A stretch of DNA of 64,000 nt from positions 29,682 to 93,681 of the forward strand of contig JBMNCO010000182.1 of the NCBI GenBank assembly GCA_049366815.1, written 5' to 3'. The number at the start of each line of letters is the position of its first letter. Within the stretch, counting starts at the first letter, position 1. The notes beneath the pieces were generated by a model. That model ran no database searches. It was not told the DNA's origin and was given only the letters and a program-made list of their open reading frames with translations. The DNA is from CAYNYM01 sp049366815. Lineage in GTDB: Bacteria > Desulfobacterota > DSM-4660 > Desulfatiglandales > HGW-15. Made by a program: the position numbers and the translations under genes. This document shows, piece by piece, positions 52,055 to 62,007 of the stretch.

Positions 52055-53512
52055 ATGAGATTTACAATATTCAAACGTTTGACATTCGGTTACGTAGCCA
52101 TCATGCTGCTGGTTGTCTTCCTGGGCGTCTATGTCAGCTTCAAGCTGAATCAATTCAACCGCCTAGCCCACGCCGTAGCGGCCATGGACGAAACGGCCAT
52201 TCGACCGATAGAACACCTTTTGGACGCTATTTTTTCTCAAGTGGGCTTTGAAAAAAAGTACCTCATCTCGAAAGATCCTGACTTTCTCCGCCAGTTTCTG
52301 GAATTAGAGGGTCGGGTTATGAAAGGCCTGGAAGGATTGGAGGTCTTCGCCGGAACCGATGCGAAAAGCGTTGTACTCAAACAGTCAAAGGCGCTCTATG
52401 TGGCTTATATGGCCGCAGCCAAGGAAGAAATTTCATTGTTCAACTCGGACTCGGCCTATTCAAAAACAGAATATCGGAACAAAAAAGAGAATATCGTGGC
52501 CGAAATGAACCAGAAATTGAGGGATATCATTCAGATTGCAAGATTTGACCGTGACGAGAAAATCCGTACTTCAAGCGATCTGAGTTACCACGTGTTCAAG
52601 GTGGCGTCCCTGACAGCGGGCCTGGCCATCCTTGTAGGGCTCATTGTATCCTTTTACAATACCAGGAGCATCAACCGCTCGATACTGAAGCTTCAGGAAA
52701 AAACCAAAGAAATCGCCAAGGGAAAATTCGAGGAGATAAGGGATGTGGCATCGCCCCCTGAGATCAGGGAACTGGCCGAGGATTTCAATAATATGTGCAG
52801 CCGCCTGAGGGAATTGGATGAAATGAAGGCGGATTTCATCAGCCACGTATCCCACGAACTCCGGACGCCGTTGACGGCCATAAAAGAGGCCTCCAGCATG
52901 CTGATCGAAGGGACCTACAAAAATACTCCGGAAAAAGAGCACGAACTCCTGGCCATTACAAAAGAAGAGTGTGAACGATTGATCGCTTCGGTCAACAGGA
53001 TCCTTGATCTTTCACGCATGGAAGCCAAAATGATGGATTATCAATTCGAGGAGTGCCATATTGCCCCTCTTCTTCGCAAAACCATCCTGAAACTTGCGCC
53101 CATTGCGCTCCGCAAGGGCATAGTCCTTGGATTTGAACCGCAAACGGAGATCCCGCCTGTCAAAAGGATCGATATCGCGCGTATTGGCCAGGTTCTTGAA
53201 GATTTGATCGGAAATGCCTTGAAATTTACAAACAGCGGAGGCCGGGTCGTCATCAAGACCGCTCTCGATGAAAGCGAACAGGGCGCGATCCTGGTCTCTG
53301 TTTCAGATACCGGTTGCGGATTTCCAAAAGATGATCTTGAAAAGATCTTTCATCGGTTCAAACGCATTGACAGCGGGAGACAGTCGGTGAGGGGGACGGG
53401 ACTCGGTCTTTCTCTCGCAAAACACATCGTTGCAGCACACGGAGGTAAAATATGGGCACAGAGCGAGCCCGGAAGGGGCAGCACCTTCTTCTTTACATTG
53501 CCTGTGTCATGA
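52055..53512 (+). CDS. Membrane sensor histidine kinase (GlrK/QseE-like)
   Basis: 485 residues. Membrane helices at about 10-28 and 188-212 bracket a helical periplasmic sensor domain. HAMP follows (to about 262), then HisKA with phospho-His in SHVSHELRTPLTAIKEA, and the ATPase with LIGNALKFTNSGG, VSDTGCGFP and GTGLGLSLAK. Followed by a QseG-like lipoprotein and a sigma-54 activator in the order known for glrK-qseG-glrR. It probably senses envelope signals through the lipoprotein. The stimulus is unknown. Confidence 0.92.
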   Translation: MRFTIFKRLTFGYVAIMLLVVFLGVYVSFKLNQFNRLAHAVAAMDETAIRPIEHLLDAIFSQVGFEKKYLISKDPDFLRQFLELEGRVMKGLEGLEVFAGTDAKSVVLKQSKALYVAYMAAAKEEISLFNSDSAYSKTEYRNKKENIVAEMNQKLRDIIQIARFDRDEKIRTSSDLSYHVFKVASLTAGLAILVGLIVSFYNTRSINRSILKLQEKTKEIAKGKFEEIRDVASPPEIRELAEDFNNMCSRLRELDEMKADFISHVSHELRTPLTAIKEASSMLIEGTYKNTPEKEHELLAITKEECERLIASVNRILDLSRMEAKMMDYQFEECHIAPLLRKTILKLAPIALRKGIVLGFEPQTEIPPVKRIDIARIGQVLEDLIGNALKFTNSGGRVVIKTALDESEQGAILVSVSDTGCGFPKDDLEKIFHRFKRIDSGRQSVRGTGLGLSLAKHIVAAHGGKIWAQSEPGRGSTFFFTLPVS

Positions 53513-54063
53513 TTTTGGTATCCGGAAGTCTGGGCTGTTCCAATCTTGTTCGAACCATCGAAGCGCGTCAGCGACTCGAAATAGCCGACAGGCATCTGTC
53601 AAGGGGTGACTTTGATGCGGCCTTCAGGGCCAATGAAGATGCACTTCAAGTGGCCCCGGAGATTGTGGGCGACCAGGCTCTTTACAAGATGTCCCTTGTT
53701 GGTGTTCACCCGGATAATCCCTGTTTTGACTATCAGAAGAGCGCGGAGGGTCTTCAGAGGCTCCTTCTGGAGTACCCTGAATCACCACTTACCCAAGAAG
53801 CCGCTGTCTTTCTCCGGGTCTTCCGGGAAATCGACAAAAGGGATGATGACGTCGCGGAACTCCAAGATGCTGTCGTTGCTCTCCGGGAAACGATTAAAGA
53901 GAAAGACAGCGAAATTGAAGAGAAAGACAGCGAAATTGAAAAAATGCGGGGTCAAATGCGGGAAATGAACCTCAAGGTCAAGGATTTGCAGAGTAAAATC
54001 GAGGGTCTCAAGGAGATTGACCTGGGAATCGAGGAAAAGAAGAGAGAGGCCTTTCCCAAATGA
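53452..54063 (+). CDS. QseG-like coiled-coil lipoprotein
   Basis: 203 residues. Signal peptide with lipobox-like GSLGC at about 25-29. The middle has TPR-like helices (DFDAAFRANEDALQVA and GLQRLLLEYPESPL), and the C-terminal ~75 residues form a charged coiled coil. The start lies 61 bp inside the 3' end of the kinase gene, a strong sign of coupling. In enterobacteria QseG supports the GlrK kinase; the same gene order points to the same role. A 21-bp tandem repeat lies in the coiled-coil region. Confidence 0.8.
   Translation: MGTERARKGQHLLLYIACVMILVSGSLGCSNLVRTIEARQRLEIADRHLSRGDFDAAFRANEDALQVAPEIVGDQALYKMSLVGVHPDNPCFDYQKSAEGLQRLLLEYPESPLTQEAAVFLRVFREIDKRDDDVAELQDAVVALRETIKEKDSEIEEKDSEIEKMRGQMREMNLKVKDLQSKIEGLKEIDLGIEEKKREAFPK
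53899..53940 (+). repeat. Two tandem 21-bp units in the lipoprotein coiled coil
   Basis: The 21-mer starting GAGAAAGACAGC occurs at 53899-53919 and again at 53920-53940, giving a seven-residue repeat (EKDSEIE). Copy number may vary and would change the coil by a heptad without a frameshift. Confidence 0.8.
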
Positions 54064-54107
54064 ATCCTGTGGGCTGGGTAGACGTGGAGGCAGGAAGTAC
54101 TAAGGAA

Positions 54108-55481
54108 ATGGACAGGATACTGGTTGTTGACGACGATCAAAACATACTGAAGGTCATAAAGATGCGGCTGGAAGCCGAGGCCTATGAAGTCGAAGCGGCA
54201 AGCCGGGCGGATGAGGCGGTTGAGGCGGCCAAGACCAAGGCCTTTGATGTGGCTCTCCTGGATCTGAAACTATCAGGCAGAGACGGGATCGGGCTCATGG
54301 AGGAACTCCACCAGATCAATCCCGATATGCCTGTCCTCATACTGACGGCATACGGCACCATACAAAGCGCGGTGGAGGCTATGCGGAAGGGTGCGTACAG
54401 CTATCTGACCAAGCCCTTCAATTATCAGGATCTGCTTTTGCAGCTGAAAAATTGCCTGGAAAAATCAAACCTCACCAAGGAGGTCAAACGCCTCCGAAAC
54501 CTGGTCAAGACCCATTATGGCTTTGAAAACATCATCGCCAGGAGTGAAAAGATGAAACGGGTCCTTGAGAAGGTTGCCCAGGCGGCCCAGTCGGATTCCA
54601 GCGTCTATATCGAAGGAGAGAGCGGAACCGGGAAAGAGCTTGTTGCCAATACACTGCACCTCGTCAGTTCCCGAAAAGACGCCCCCTTCGTGGCCATCAA
54701 TTGCGCCGCCATCCCCGAAACCCTCCTGGAGAGTGAACTCTTCGGCCATGAACGGGGCGCCTTTACAGGCGCCGTAAATGGAAAGAAAGGCCTTTTTTCA
54801 CAGGCCCATAAAGGCACCTTTTTTCTGGACGAAATTTCCGAGATGCCTCTCGCCATGCAGGCGAAGCTCCTCCGCGTGCTTCAGGAAAAGGAGTTCTATC
54901 CCCTGGGGAGTAGAAAGACGGTCAAGGTGGACGTCCGGTTTATCGCCAGTTCCAACAGGAACCTGGAGGAGGTCGTGGCCGAGGGCAACTTTCGAGAGGA
55001 CCTTTTTTACCGCATCCATGTTATCCCGATCAAGATTCCTCCCCTCAGGGAACGCAAAGAGGACATTCCTCTCCTGGCCAAACACTTTCTGAGAAAGTAC
55101 TCCCAAAAATCAAGAAATGACATCCAGGGGATCTCCCCCTCTGCAGTGCAGAAACTGGTGCGCTATTCCTGGCCTGGGAATGTCAGGGAACTGCAGAACA
55201 CCATTGAATGCGCCGTGGCGATGTCGCATCATGATACCATCACGGAGGATCTGATTCTTCAGACACAGAACCTGGAAAAGGGGCGCATTCGACTCTTGAA
55301 GGATGCCAGAGAGGATTTTGAAAAGGACTACCTCGTGCAGTTGATTGAACTGACTCAGGGCAATGTGAGCAAGGCTGCGAAACTGTCGGGAAAGTACCGT
55401 GCCGACCTCTATGACCTTCTGAGGAAACACGATTTGGACCCGGCCGATTTCAGGGCCGAGAAAGGAAAGCCCCACAGGTAG
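54108..55481 (+). CDS. Sigma-54-dependent response regulator (GlrR/NtrC-like)
   Basis: 457 residues from ATG 54108; ATG 54060, overlapping the lipoprotein stop, is possible. Receiver domain (VVDDDQNIL, Asp in VALLDLKLSGRDG), then the AAA+ sigma-54 activator domain with Walker A GESGTGKE, GAFTGA in GHERGAFTGAVN, and Walker B FFLDEISEMP. Ends in a Fis-type HTH, with QGNVSKAAKLSGKYRADLYD. It should activate RpoN promoters on phosphorylation by the adjacent kinase. Possible targets in this window are the -24/-12 promoters, but that link is not shown by the sequence. Confidence 0.93.
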   Translation: MDRILVVDDDQNILKVIKMRLEAEAYEVEAASRADEAVEAAKTKAFDVALLDLKLSGRDGIGLMEELHQINPDMPVLILTAYGTIQSAVEAMRKGAYSYLTKPFNYQDLLLQLKNCLEKSNLTKEVKRLRNLVKTHYGFENIIARSEKMKRVLEKVAQAAQSDSSVYIEGESGTGKELVANTLHLVSSRKDAPFVAINCAAIPETLLESELFGHERGAFTGAVNGKKGLFSQAHKGTFFLDEISEMPLAMQAKLLRVLQEKEFYPLGSRKTVKVDVRFIASSNRNLEEVVAEGNFREDLFYRIHVIPIKIPPLRERKEDIPLLAKHFLRKYSQKSRNDIQGISPSAVQKLVRYSWPGNVRELQNTIECAVAMSHHDTITEDLILQTQNLEKGRIRLLKDAREDFEKDYLVQLIELTQGNVSKAAKLSGKYRADLYDLLRKHDLDPADFRAEKGKPHR

Positions 55482-55629
55482 ATACCCTCCGATGCAGTGG
55501 AGCACTTTGCCTCCCACGGTCTGCCTTTTTCAACCCATCAGAAATTAGATATTAAAATCATGCAGATAACAGACAAATGTTTCAGCCGCTGAAGGCTGGG
55601 AAACAGTGAATTCACGGAGAACGTCATTT

Positions 55630-57477
55630 ATGACAAGCATATTGAGAAACGACAATTTGAGAAACATTGCCATCATAGCCCATGTCGACCACGGCAAAAC
55701 CACCCTTGTGGACGCCATGTTCAACCAGAGTGGTCTTTTCAGGGCCAACCAGGAGGTCGACGAACGTCTCATGGACACCCTGGATTTGGAAAGGGAACGC
55801 GGTATTACCATTGCCGCCAAAAACTGTTCGGTGGAATGGAAGGGGGTACGTATCAATATTATCGACACCCCCGGACACGCGGATTTCGGTGGTGAGGTGG
55901 AGCGGGCCTTGTCCATGGCGGATGGAGCGATCCTCCTGGTCGACGCGTCGGAAGGCCCTCTGCCCCAAACCCGATTCGTTCTCAAAAAGGCCCTTGAGGC
56001 GGATCTTAAAATCATTGTCGTCATCAACAAGATCGACCGACAGGACGCCCGACCCGGCGAGGTCCTCAATGAGATTTACGACCTCATGATAGACCTGGGC
56101 GCCACGGAAGAGCAGGTGGAATTTCCCCTGCTTTACGCGGTCGGAAGGGACGGTATCGCCATGAGACATCTTGGCGAAAAATCGGAGAATCTCCATGTCC
56201 TCATGGACACCATCATCGAAAAGATCCCCGGTCCGTCCTGCAATCCCGAAGCCCCTTTCCAGATGCTGGTCTCGGACCTCGGCTATTCGGATTACGTAGG
56301 CCGGCTGGCGGTTGGGAAGATTTTTAATGGAAAGGCCCGCGCCAGGGAGAGCCTGGTGTGCATCCGTGAAGACGGGGAAAACGCACCGCTGAAGGTATCC
56401 AAGCTCCAGGTCTACGAGGGCATGAAACTGAAGGATGTGGACGAGGTTCAACCGGGGGATATCGTGGTAGTGGCCGGCATCGAGGAAGTCAAGATCGGCG
56501 ATACCATCTGCAACGGGCAGAACCCGAAACCCCTCCCGAGGATCAGGGTGGATGAACCAACGGTGTCCATGACATTTACCATCAACGACTCGCCATTCGG
56601 GGGGAGGGAGGGAAGGTATGTGCAGTCGAGCCGGATCCGGGAACGATTGCGAAAGGAGACCCTCCTCAACGTTGCAATCCAGTTGGAAGAAAACGGGAAG
56701 AAGGACAGTTTTGTGGTCAAGGGAAGGGGAGAATTCCAACTGGCCATCCTCATCGAGACCATGCGGCGAGAAGGTTATGAATTCTGCGTGGGGCGACCTG
56801 AGGTCATCTACCGGTACGAAAAGGGTGAGAGGCTCGAACCGATCGAGCGCCTTCTGGTGGACTGCGAAGAGCGTTTCCTCGGCGTGGTGACAGAAAAACT
56901 CACCCTTCGAAAGGGGAAGATGATCAGCATAGGCAATAACGGCAAGGGGCGGATACGCATTGAATTTTCAATCCCCAGCCGAACCCTGATCGGATACCGG
57001 GACGAGTTTCTTACGGATACCCGGGGCACCGGTATCATGCATTCCCTTTTCGACGGCTACGGGGAGTTCCGGGGGGACTGCCCCAGCCGGTTCACCGGCT
57101 CTATCGTGGCCGACCGCACGGGAAAGGCCGTGCCTTACGCCCTTTCCAACCTGGAACCCCGGGGCCGTCTCTTTGTGGTACCCGGTGATCCGGTCTACGA
57201 AGGGATGATTGTGGGCGAGCACAACCGGGGCCAGGATATCGATGTGAATCCCTGCAAAGAAAAGAAATTGACCAACATGCGGGCCGCGGGGAAAGACGAC
57301 AATGTGATCCTCTCACCGATCAAGCCCATAACCCTGGAGCAGGCCATCAGTTTTATCCGGGAAGACGAGTTGCTGGAGGTCACACCCCGTTCCATGCGCA
57401 TGCGAAAGGCCGTGCTTTCCGCTCAGAAACGCCACACCCTCCAGGCATCCCGGTTGAAGGATAAAAAAGCGGCCTAG
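55630..57477 (+). CDS. typA: Ribosome-associated GTPase TypA/BipA
   Basis: 615 residues from ATG 55630 (GGAGAA upstream). GTPase domain with AHVDHGKTTLVDAM, ERERGITIAAKN, DTPGHADFGGEVER and NKIDRQDARPGEV, then EF-G-like domains II, III and V and the TypA-specific C-terminal domain. It binds the ribosome and aids subunit assembly and stress growth. Its stop codon is abutted by an IS3-family remnant, so the insertion seems to have occurred just after the gene. Confidence 0.96.
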   Translation: MTSILRNDNLRNIAIIAHVDHGKTTLVDAMFNQSGLFRANQEVDERLMDTLDLERERGITIAAKNCSVEWKGVRINIIDTPGHADFGGEVERALSMADGAILLVDASEGPLPQTRFVLKKALEADLKIIVVINKIDRQDARPGEVLNEIYDLMIDLGATEEQVEFPLLYAVGRDGIAMRHLGEKSENLHVLMDTIIEKIPGPSCNPEAPFQMLVSDLGYSDYVGRLAVGKIFNGKARARESLVCIREDGENAPLKVSKLQVYEGMKLKDVDEVQPGDIVVVAGIEEVKIGDTICNGQNPKPLPRIRVDEPTVSMTFTINDSPFGGREGRYVQSSRIRERLRKETLLNVAIQLEENGKKDSFVVKGRGEFQLAILIETMRREGYEFCVGRPEVIYRYEKGERLEPIERLLVDCEERFLGVVTEKLTLRKGKMISIGNNGKGRIRIEFSIPSRTLIGYRDEFLTDTRGTGIMHSLFDGYGEFRGDCPSRFTGSIVADRTGKAVPYALSNLEPRGRLFVVPGDPVYEGMIVGEHNRGQDIDVNPCKEKKLTNMRAAGKDDNVILSPIKPITLEQAISFIREDELLEVTPRSMRMRKAVLSAQKRHTLQASRLKDKKAA

Positions 57478-58592
57478 CCCGTGGAATCGCTCAGCATTTT
57501 AGAAGCATAACCAGTCCCGCAGACCGTACCTCAGCTCGAATCCATCTACAAAGGAGCTGAGGTAAAGGTAATAGTATTTGGGGGTCCACCACAGTCTTCC
57601 GATAAAAATATTATCCTGGACGCGTCTCCTACCGTCCATGCTGATAGCGATGCCGTTGTGTTTCAGTACCACCTTGAAGGCTTCGCTGGTGAACTGGCTG
57701 CCCTGTGGTCGGTATTGAAGATCTCGGGGCATCCATAGCGTCTGATGTCTTCCTCCAGGGCCTCGACGCAAAAGCCGGCCTCCAGGGAGTTTGAAAGCCG
57801 CCAGGACAGGACCTTGCGACTATGCCAATCCATGAACGCCAACAGGTACACACACCCCCCAGCTCATGGGTAGGTAAGTTATGTCTGCCGCCCAAACCCG
57901 GTTGGCTCTTTCAAAGCTCAGATCCCTGAGCAGATAGGGGTAGATCTTATGTCCTGGATGCGCTCAACTGGTCCTGGGCCTCGGGTAGATCGCCTCAAGG
58001 GCCATTCATCGCATCAGTCGCTGCACGCGTTTACGGTTGAATTTGTAGCCCAGCCTATGCAGACGGCTTCTCATTGACCAAGGCCCACAGGCAGGGATCT
58101 TCAGATACTGTTCGTCGATGCGCCTCATCAGCTATAGGTCCTCGGCCTTAACAGGCTTAGGCTGATAGTAAAAAGAGGACCGGTGGATGTTCAATAACTG
58201 GCATTGTCTGGAGATGTTCAGATTGGGATATCTGCACTCAACCGTCTGTTTTCTTTGCTTCAAGCTTAGAGACTGAGCTTTTTGGACAAAAAATCGTTTC
58301 CCACCTTTAATTGGTCGATTCGAAGATACAGATCATCCATTCGGGCTTCGGTCTGCTTCTTGACCTTTTCGCTCTTGCCAAAAATGTCGGGTGCCCCACC
58401 TATCAGCGCTCACTTCCAAGAGTTAATCATTCTCGGGTGAACCCCAAAGCGGGTAGACAGTTCGGAGATGGCCTCCTCGTTTTTCTGGGTCGCCAGGGCC
58501 ACCTTGGCCTTCAATTCAAAGCTGTAGCGATTATGTTTTTTGGGAGGGCAGGTCAGTGTGACAGGGCCATAAGGATCTCGATGTTTCGACAT
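57478..58592 (-). pseudogene. IS3-family transposase remnant (orfA and orfB, many lesions)
   Basis: OrfA runs from ATG 58592 to the stop at 58266. It opens with RYSFELKAKVALATQKNEEA and has an in-frame TGA at 58410-58412, after which the family match resumes (EARMDDLYLRIDQLKV). OrfB follows with the integrase core, recognisable in pieces: NISRQCQLLNIHRSSFYYQP, RVWAADITYLPM, WHSRKVLSWRLSNSLEA and SQFTSEAF. It has at least three stop codons and two frameshifts. Homology runs up to the typA stop. The element is dead and truncated; no terminal repeats or target duplication are evident. Confidence 0.88.
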
Positions 58593-58652
58593 TTACTCCC
58601 TTTTATTTACCGCTATCAAGAACTGGTGGCAAGAAAATTGAAGATCGGGGCC

Positions 58653-61178
58653 TTAATTCTCTTTGAAGTCCCATCCTTTCTGGATATCGGCTTCGACCTC
58701 TTCGCGAGACCTGGTATAATGCTCACGTGAGTGCTGCCGGATTTCCTCAACAATTTCATGTCGTTCCGACTTGGTGGGAAGGATGGTCCGGATGTTGAAT
58801 GGGGCACTTATGCTGCCATCAATCAAAAGACGAATATAAGCATGCCAGTTTGACAGTCCCATGAGATCGTTCTTTGAGATGATCTCGGCAAATTCCTTGG
58901 TCAGGATTTCGGCATCGCTGGACCCGACGCGGAAACTGATGAGAGTTCCTACATTTCCAAGGATGCCCTGGATAATATATTTCTCAAGTTGGGAAATGTA
59001 TTGGTTGGTCAGCGTCAGTGCTAATCCGTATTTTCGAGCCTCTGAGAGAATGGATACAAAAGTCGGCGTAGCCAGGTTTTGGAATTCATCCACGTAAAGA
59101 TAGAATTTCTTGAGCGTGGATTTGTCGCTCACCTCGGTGCGGCCTAGCGCAGCGGTGAGGATCTTCCCCACTAAAATCATACCCACGAAGTGGCTGTTGG
59201 TGTCCCCGAGAATTCCCTTACGCAAGTCCATCAAAACGATTTTGCCTTCGTCCATGGCCTTCCTGAAATCAATGGTGGATACACGCTGTCCCAGGATCGC
59301 CCTGACAATGTCGTTATAGATGAATCTGGATAGCTTCGACGTTATGTACGGAGCAACATTTTCCAATCGCGCATCCCCTCCAGCAACCTCGGCTTCCTTT
59401 TTCCAGAAATTATGAACGTAAGTATTCGTCGACTGCTTAAGTAGGCTGGATCGGAAAGCACGATCTTGGAACAACATGGGTACATCAAGGACAGTAGGTT
59501 TGAAGGTCGCAGGCTGATCAAGAAGCAGTTGGAGGGCATTTCTCATGTACATTTCGAAGATCGGCCCCCCAGTTTGGTCCAAATCATATAGGGTACCGAA
59601 GACCTCTATGAGATAGTTTACACAAAAATCTTTTTCATACGGAGTCTTGGCCTCCATCATGTTGATGCCTACAGGGAATTGATAGTCCCTGGGATCAATG
59701 ATGATAACATCCTTCTTTCTCTCATCAGGAATACATGGCAGGATCTCTTCAATCAACTCTCCGTGCGGGTCAATAAGTCCAATGCCTTCACCATTCTGGA
59801 TGTCTTGAAGGATCATATTCAAAAAAAGCGTGGATTTCCCAGTCCCCGTTTGCCCTACCACATAGGTGTGTTTTGACCGGTCTCCCTCTTTGAAAAAGAC
59901 CTTTCTACGCTGATGAAGATAAACGTTTTCGCCCACGAGAAGCCCCTTCTCAGACAGGTCAGAAGGGGCGGGCTTTACCCTGTACTGAAAAGTATCGATA
60001 CCAGGAAATTCCCCCTCAATCGGTACGGGCAAACGAAAAGCAGCCGCCATCTGACCAACGTTGAAAAGGTATCTCCAGTGCTTGAGTTCAGATTTTGCCA
60101 CTGTGGAAATCCAGGGTACGAAGTCCATATTTCTCAGGTTATTAAGGGCAATGTCCAGTTTCCTTTTGCCCTTCGCTACGTAGTAGTCATAGCCTCCGCT
60201 GAAAAGACTCTTTATATTTCCGGCAGCATCGGGGTCAGGGCACCCCGTAGCGGAGGTTATAGCTGCGCCCATGACGCTTACAAGCTCATGTTGAATCGGG
60301 TGAGATGAAGCTAGCTGTATCTTGGCAAGGAAAGCAGAATCCTCGAACTCAGCCAGGTCTCGGGTGCAGTTCTGCTGCATTGCCTGCGCCTGCATTCTCA
60401 GGAAAGGCCTTAATCTCCCAATATATTCATCGTCTACCGTCGGTCCTAGGGTCAACTGAGAATACTTCTCACAACAGTGCAAGCGTCTTTCGAGTTCCAT
60501 ACGATCCTGTTCTGAAATAGTATAGGGGTGCAGGCAAATGCTAATTAGACAAGGATGTTTTTGCAACATTAGAACACTGCAAACCCTTTCGAAGCTGTCC
60601 CGGCTGAGCGAAAATGGAAAAACATAGTAAATGATTGAATCCTTGGAACTGAGGCCCCTCGAAGTCTCCAATGATCCATTATCACCAAACCCCGTGCGTC
60701 TTCCCCCTGTTCCGTAACCGGCGTCTAAAGGGATCATATTTTCCCTTCGAACGATCTCGCCTATGTGCTTGAACTGAAACGGTTCTATAAGGCGCAAAAG
60801 GTCATCTTCATTCTCTACACCTTCAAACTCTTGAAGATAATTATTCACGCGCAGCAAGTTCAAAAGGAAGCTGGCGAGTTCCTGATTAGTCTTAGCGGCA
60901 TCAACTTTCTTCTCTTCAATTGCCTGAACCAAAAAATACACTGTGACGATATGAGATTCTGAAGGGCGAAATAAGTATCTTAGCTCAAAGGACCCATTCC
61001 TTCCAAACTCTTGCAAACTGCGTACGGTATCGATATGCCTATTCAACACCCTTTCCACGAAACTCTCGTAATGTTCTCGTCCCTCGGGGGGCAGGACCTG
61101 GATTCCTTTTAAACGAATAGCTGACACTGAAGCATAGGTTGAATCGTCTCTTTTGAAGGTCCGTTTTGCTAATTCCAT
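58653..61178 (-). CDS. Orphan conjugation-type ATPase (TraD/VirD4/HerA-like)
   Basis: 841 residues. The N-terminal ~410 residues are of a family I do not recognise and have no clear membrane helix. The C-terminal part is a RecA-like motor: Walker A VGQTGTGKST (441-450), GLIDPHGEL after it, and Walker B YLYVDEFQNLAT near residue 690. These features fit type IV coupling proteins and DUF87/HerA ATPases. No relaxase, pilus or other transfer gene is nearby. The region is bounded by IS elements and its base composition is lower in GC than upstream. It could be a transfer-gene relic or a stand-alone DNA-translocating factor. Confidence 0.85.
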   Translation of the reverse strand: MELAKRTFKRDDSTYASVSAIRLKGIQVLPPEGREHYESFVERVLNRHIDTVRSLQEFGRNGSFELRYLFRPSESHIVTVYFLVQAIEEKKVDAAKTNQELASFLLNLLRVNNYLQEFEGVENEDDLLRLIEPFQFKHIGEIVRRENMIPLDAGYGTGGRRTGFGDNGSLETSRGLSSKDSIIYYVFPFSLSRDSFERVCSVLMLQKHPCLISICLHPYTISEQDRMELERRLHCCEKYSQLTLGPTVDDEYIGRLRPFLRMQAQAMQQNCTRDLAEFEDSAFLAKIQLASSHPIQHELVSVMGAAITSATGCPDPDAAGNIKSLFSGGYDYYVAKGKRKLDIALNNLRNMDFVPWISTVAKSELKHWRYLFNVGQMAAAFRLPVPIEGEFPGIDTFQYRVKPAPSDLSEKGLLVGENVYLHQRRKVFFKEGDRSKHTYVVGQTGTGKSTLFLNMILQDIQNGEGIGLIDPHGELIEEILPCIPDERKKDVIIIDPRDYQFPVGINMMEAKTPYEKDFCVNYLIEVFGTLYDLDQTGGPIFEMYMRNALQLLLDQPATFKPTVLDVPMLFQDRAFRSSLLKQSTNTYVHNFWKKEAEVAGGDARLENVAPYITSKLSRFIYNDIVRAILGQRVSTIDFRKAMDEGKIVLMDLRKGILGDTNSHFVGMILVGKILTAALGRTEVSDKSTLKKFYLYVDEFQNLATPTFVSILSEARKYGLALTLTNQYISQLEKYIIQGILGNVGTLISFRVGSSDAEILTKEFAEIISKNDLMGLSNWHAYIRLLIDGSISAPFNIRTILPTKSERHEIVEEIRQHSREHYTRSREEVEADIQKGWDFKEN

Positions 61179-61563
61179 TTCTCACTCCTAATCGGCACGC
61201 TTACTGCCTCAACCAACTCAAAAAAAGAGAATTTTGTGGTAAAAGCCATGGAACAAGTTGAAATGGTTCAACAAGGAAGAGATCCCCAACTTTATATCTC
61301 CGCCCGACTCGCAGCGTGGTTTGAAGTTTCCAATACAATGTAGATTCCTTCGATAGAGGATCCGGAGACTGATATTCAGAGCTGAATCCCGACACCATTA
61401 TCTGAAAAACGTTGATCCACTAATAGGATGACTCCTTATCATTCCAAAATGTGAATGAAATTGGATAGTACCACTTCTCAAGCTCATCGTAATCATGGAA
61501 AGCAAAAAAGTGGCACGCCAGTTAGTCAAAATGCAATCCTGGAAAAGTTATCGACATTAATAA
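61179..61563. other. AT-rich gap between the ATPase and a lipoprotein gene
   Basis: No firm gene. A 65-codon minus-strand frame at 61201-61398 lies just upstream of the ATPase but lacks a ribosome site and a recognisable family. No promoter or repeat stands out. Confidence 0.4.
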
Positions 61564-62007
61564 TTAACGATGCATTCCTGGGAATGGCCTATGGGATTCC
61601 CTTTCGTTATGACTACATTTTCTCGCCGCATTTTCTATAAATTTATAGACCTTGTGCCCTGGCCTCTTGTTGCTATCGCCATAAAAAAGATGTGTTAAAT
61701 ATTCCCTTATTTCCTTTGGGGAGCCATAGCTCCTGACTGCACGCCAGCGGTGATGATCACAATCCAGAAGTATCTCAATGATATGATAAACGTAATAGCC
61801 ATCAGGATAGAGCCTTAGATACTCTTGACAAGGATGAAGATTATAGCTGCATTGGTATTCGTCTATCGCATACTGATAGCAGGATTCATCGCTATCACAA
61901 CAATGAAAACTGCTAGGTCCCGAGTTTTGGGTAACCTCTACACCAACACAAGCGGGTAAAAATAAAATCAATAATACACACGGTAGATACGAAAAATGTA
62001 TTTTCAT
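61564..62007 (-). CDS. Hypothetical Cys-rich lipoprotein
   Basis: 147 residues from ATG 62007 (GGGGG upstream). Signal peptide with lipobox LPAC at about residues 17-20. The mature part has many Cys and Tyr (HCCDSDESCYQYAIDEYQC), likely held by disulfides. No family recognised. It overlaps the SpoIIAA-like gene by 4 bp, so they are one unit in the accessory island. The longer frame to 62058 is not used. Confidence 0.72.
   Translation of the reverse strand: MKIHFSYLPCVLLILFLPACVGVEVTQNSGPSSFHCCDSDESCYQYAIDEYQCSYNLHPCQEYLRLYPDGYYVYHIIEILLDCDHHRWRAVRSYGSPKEIREYLTHLFYGDSNKRPGHKVYKFIENAARKCSHNERESHRPFPGMHR

Noticed and set aside
61201..61398. 65-codon frame upstream of the ATPase
   Set aside because: No ribosome site and no recognised family; coding status cannot be supported.
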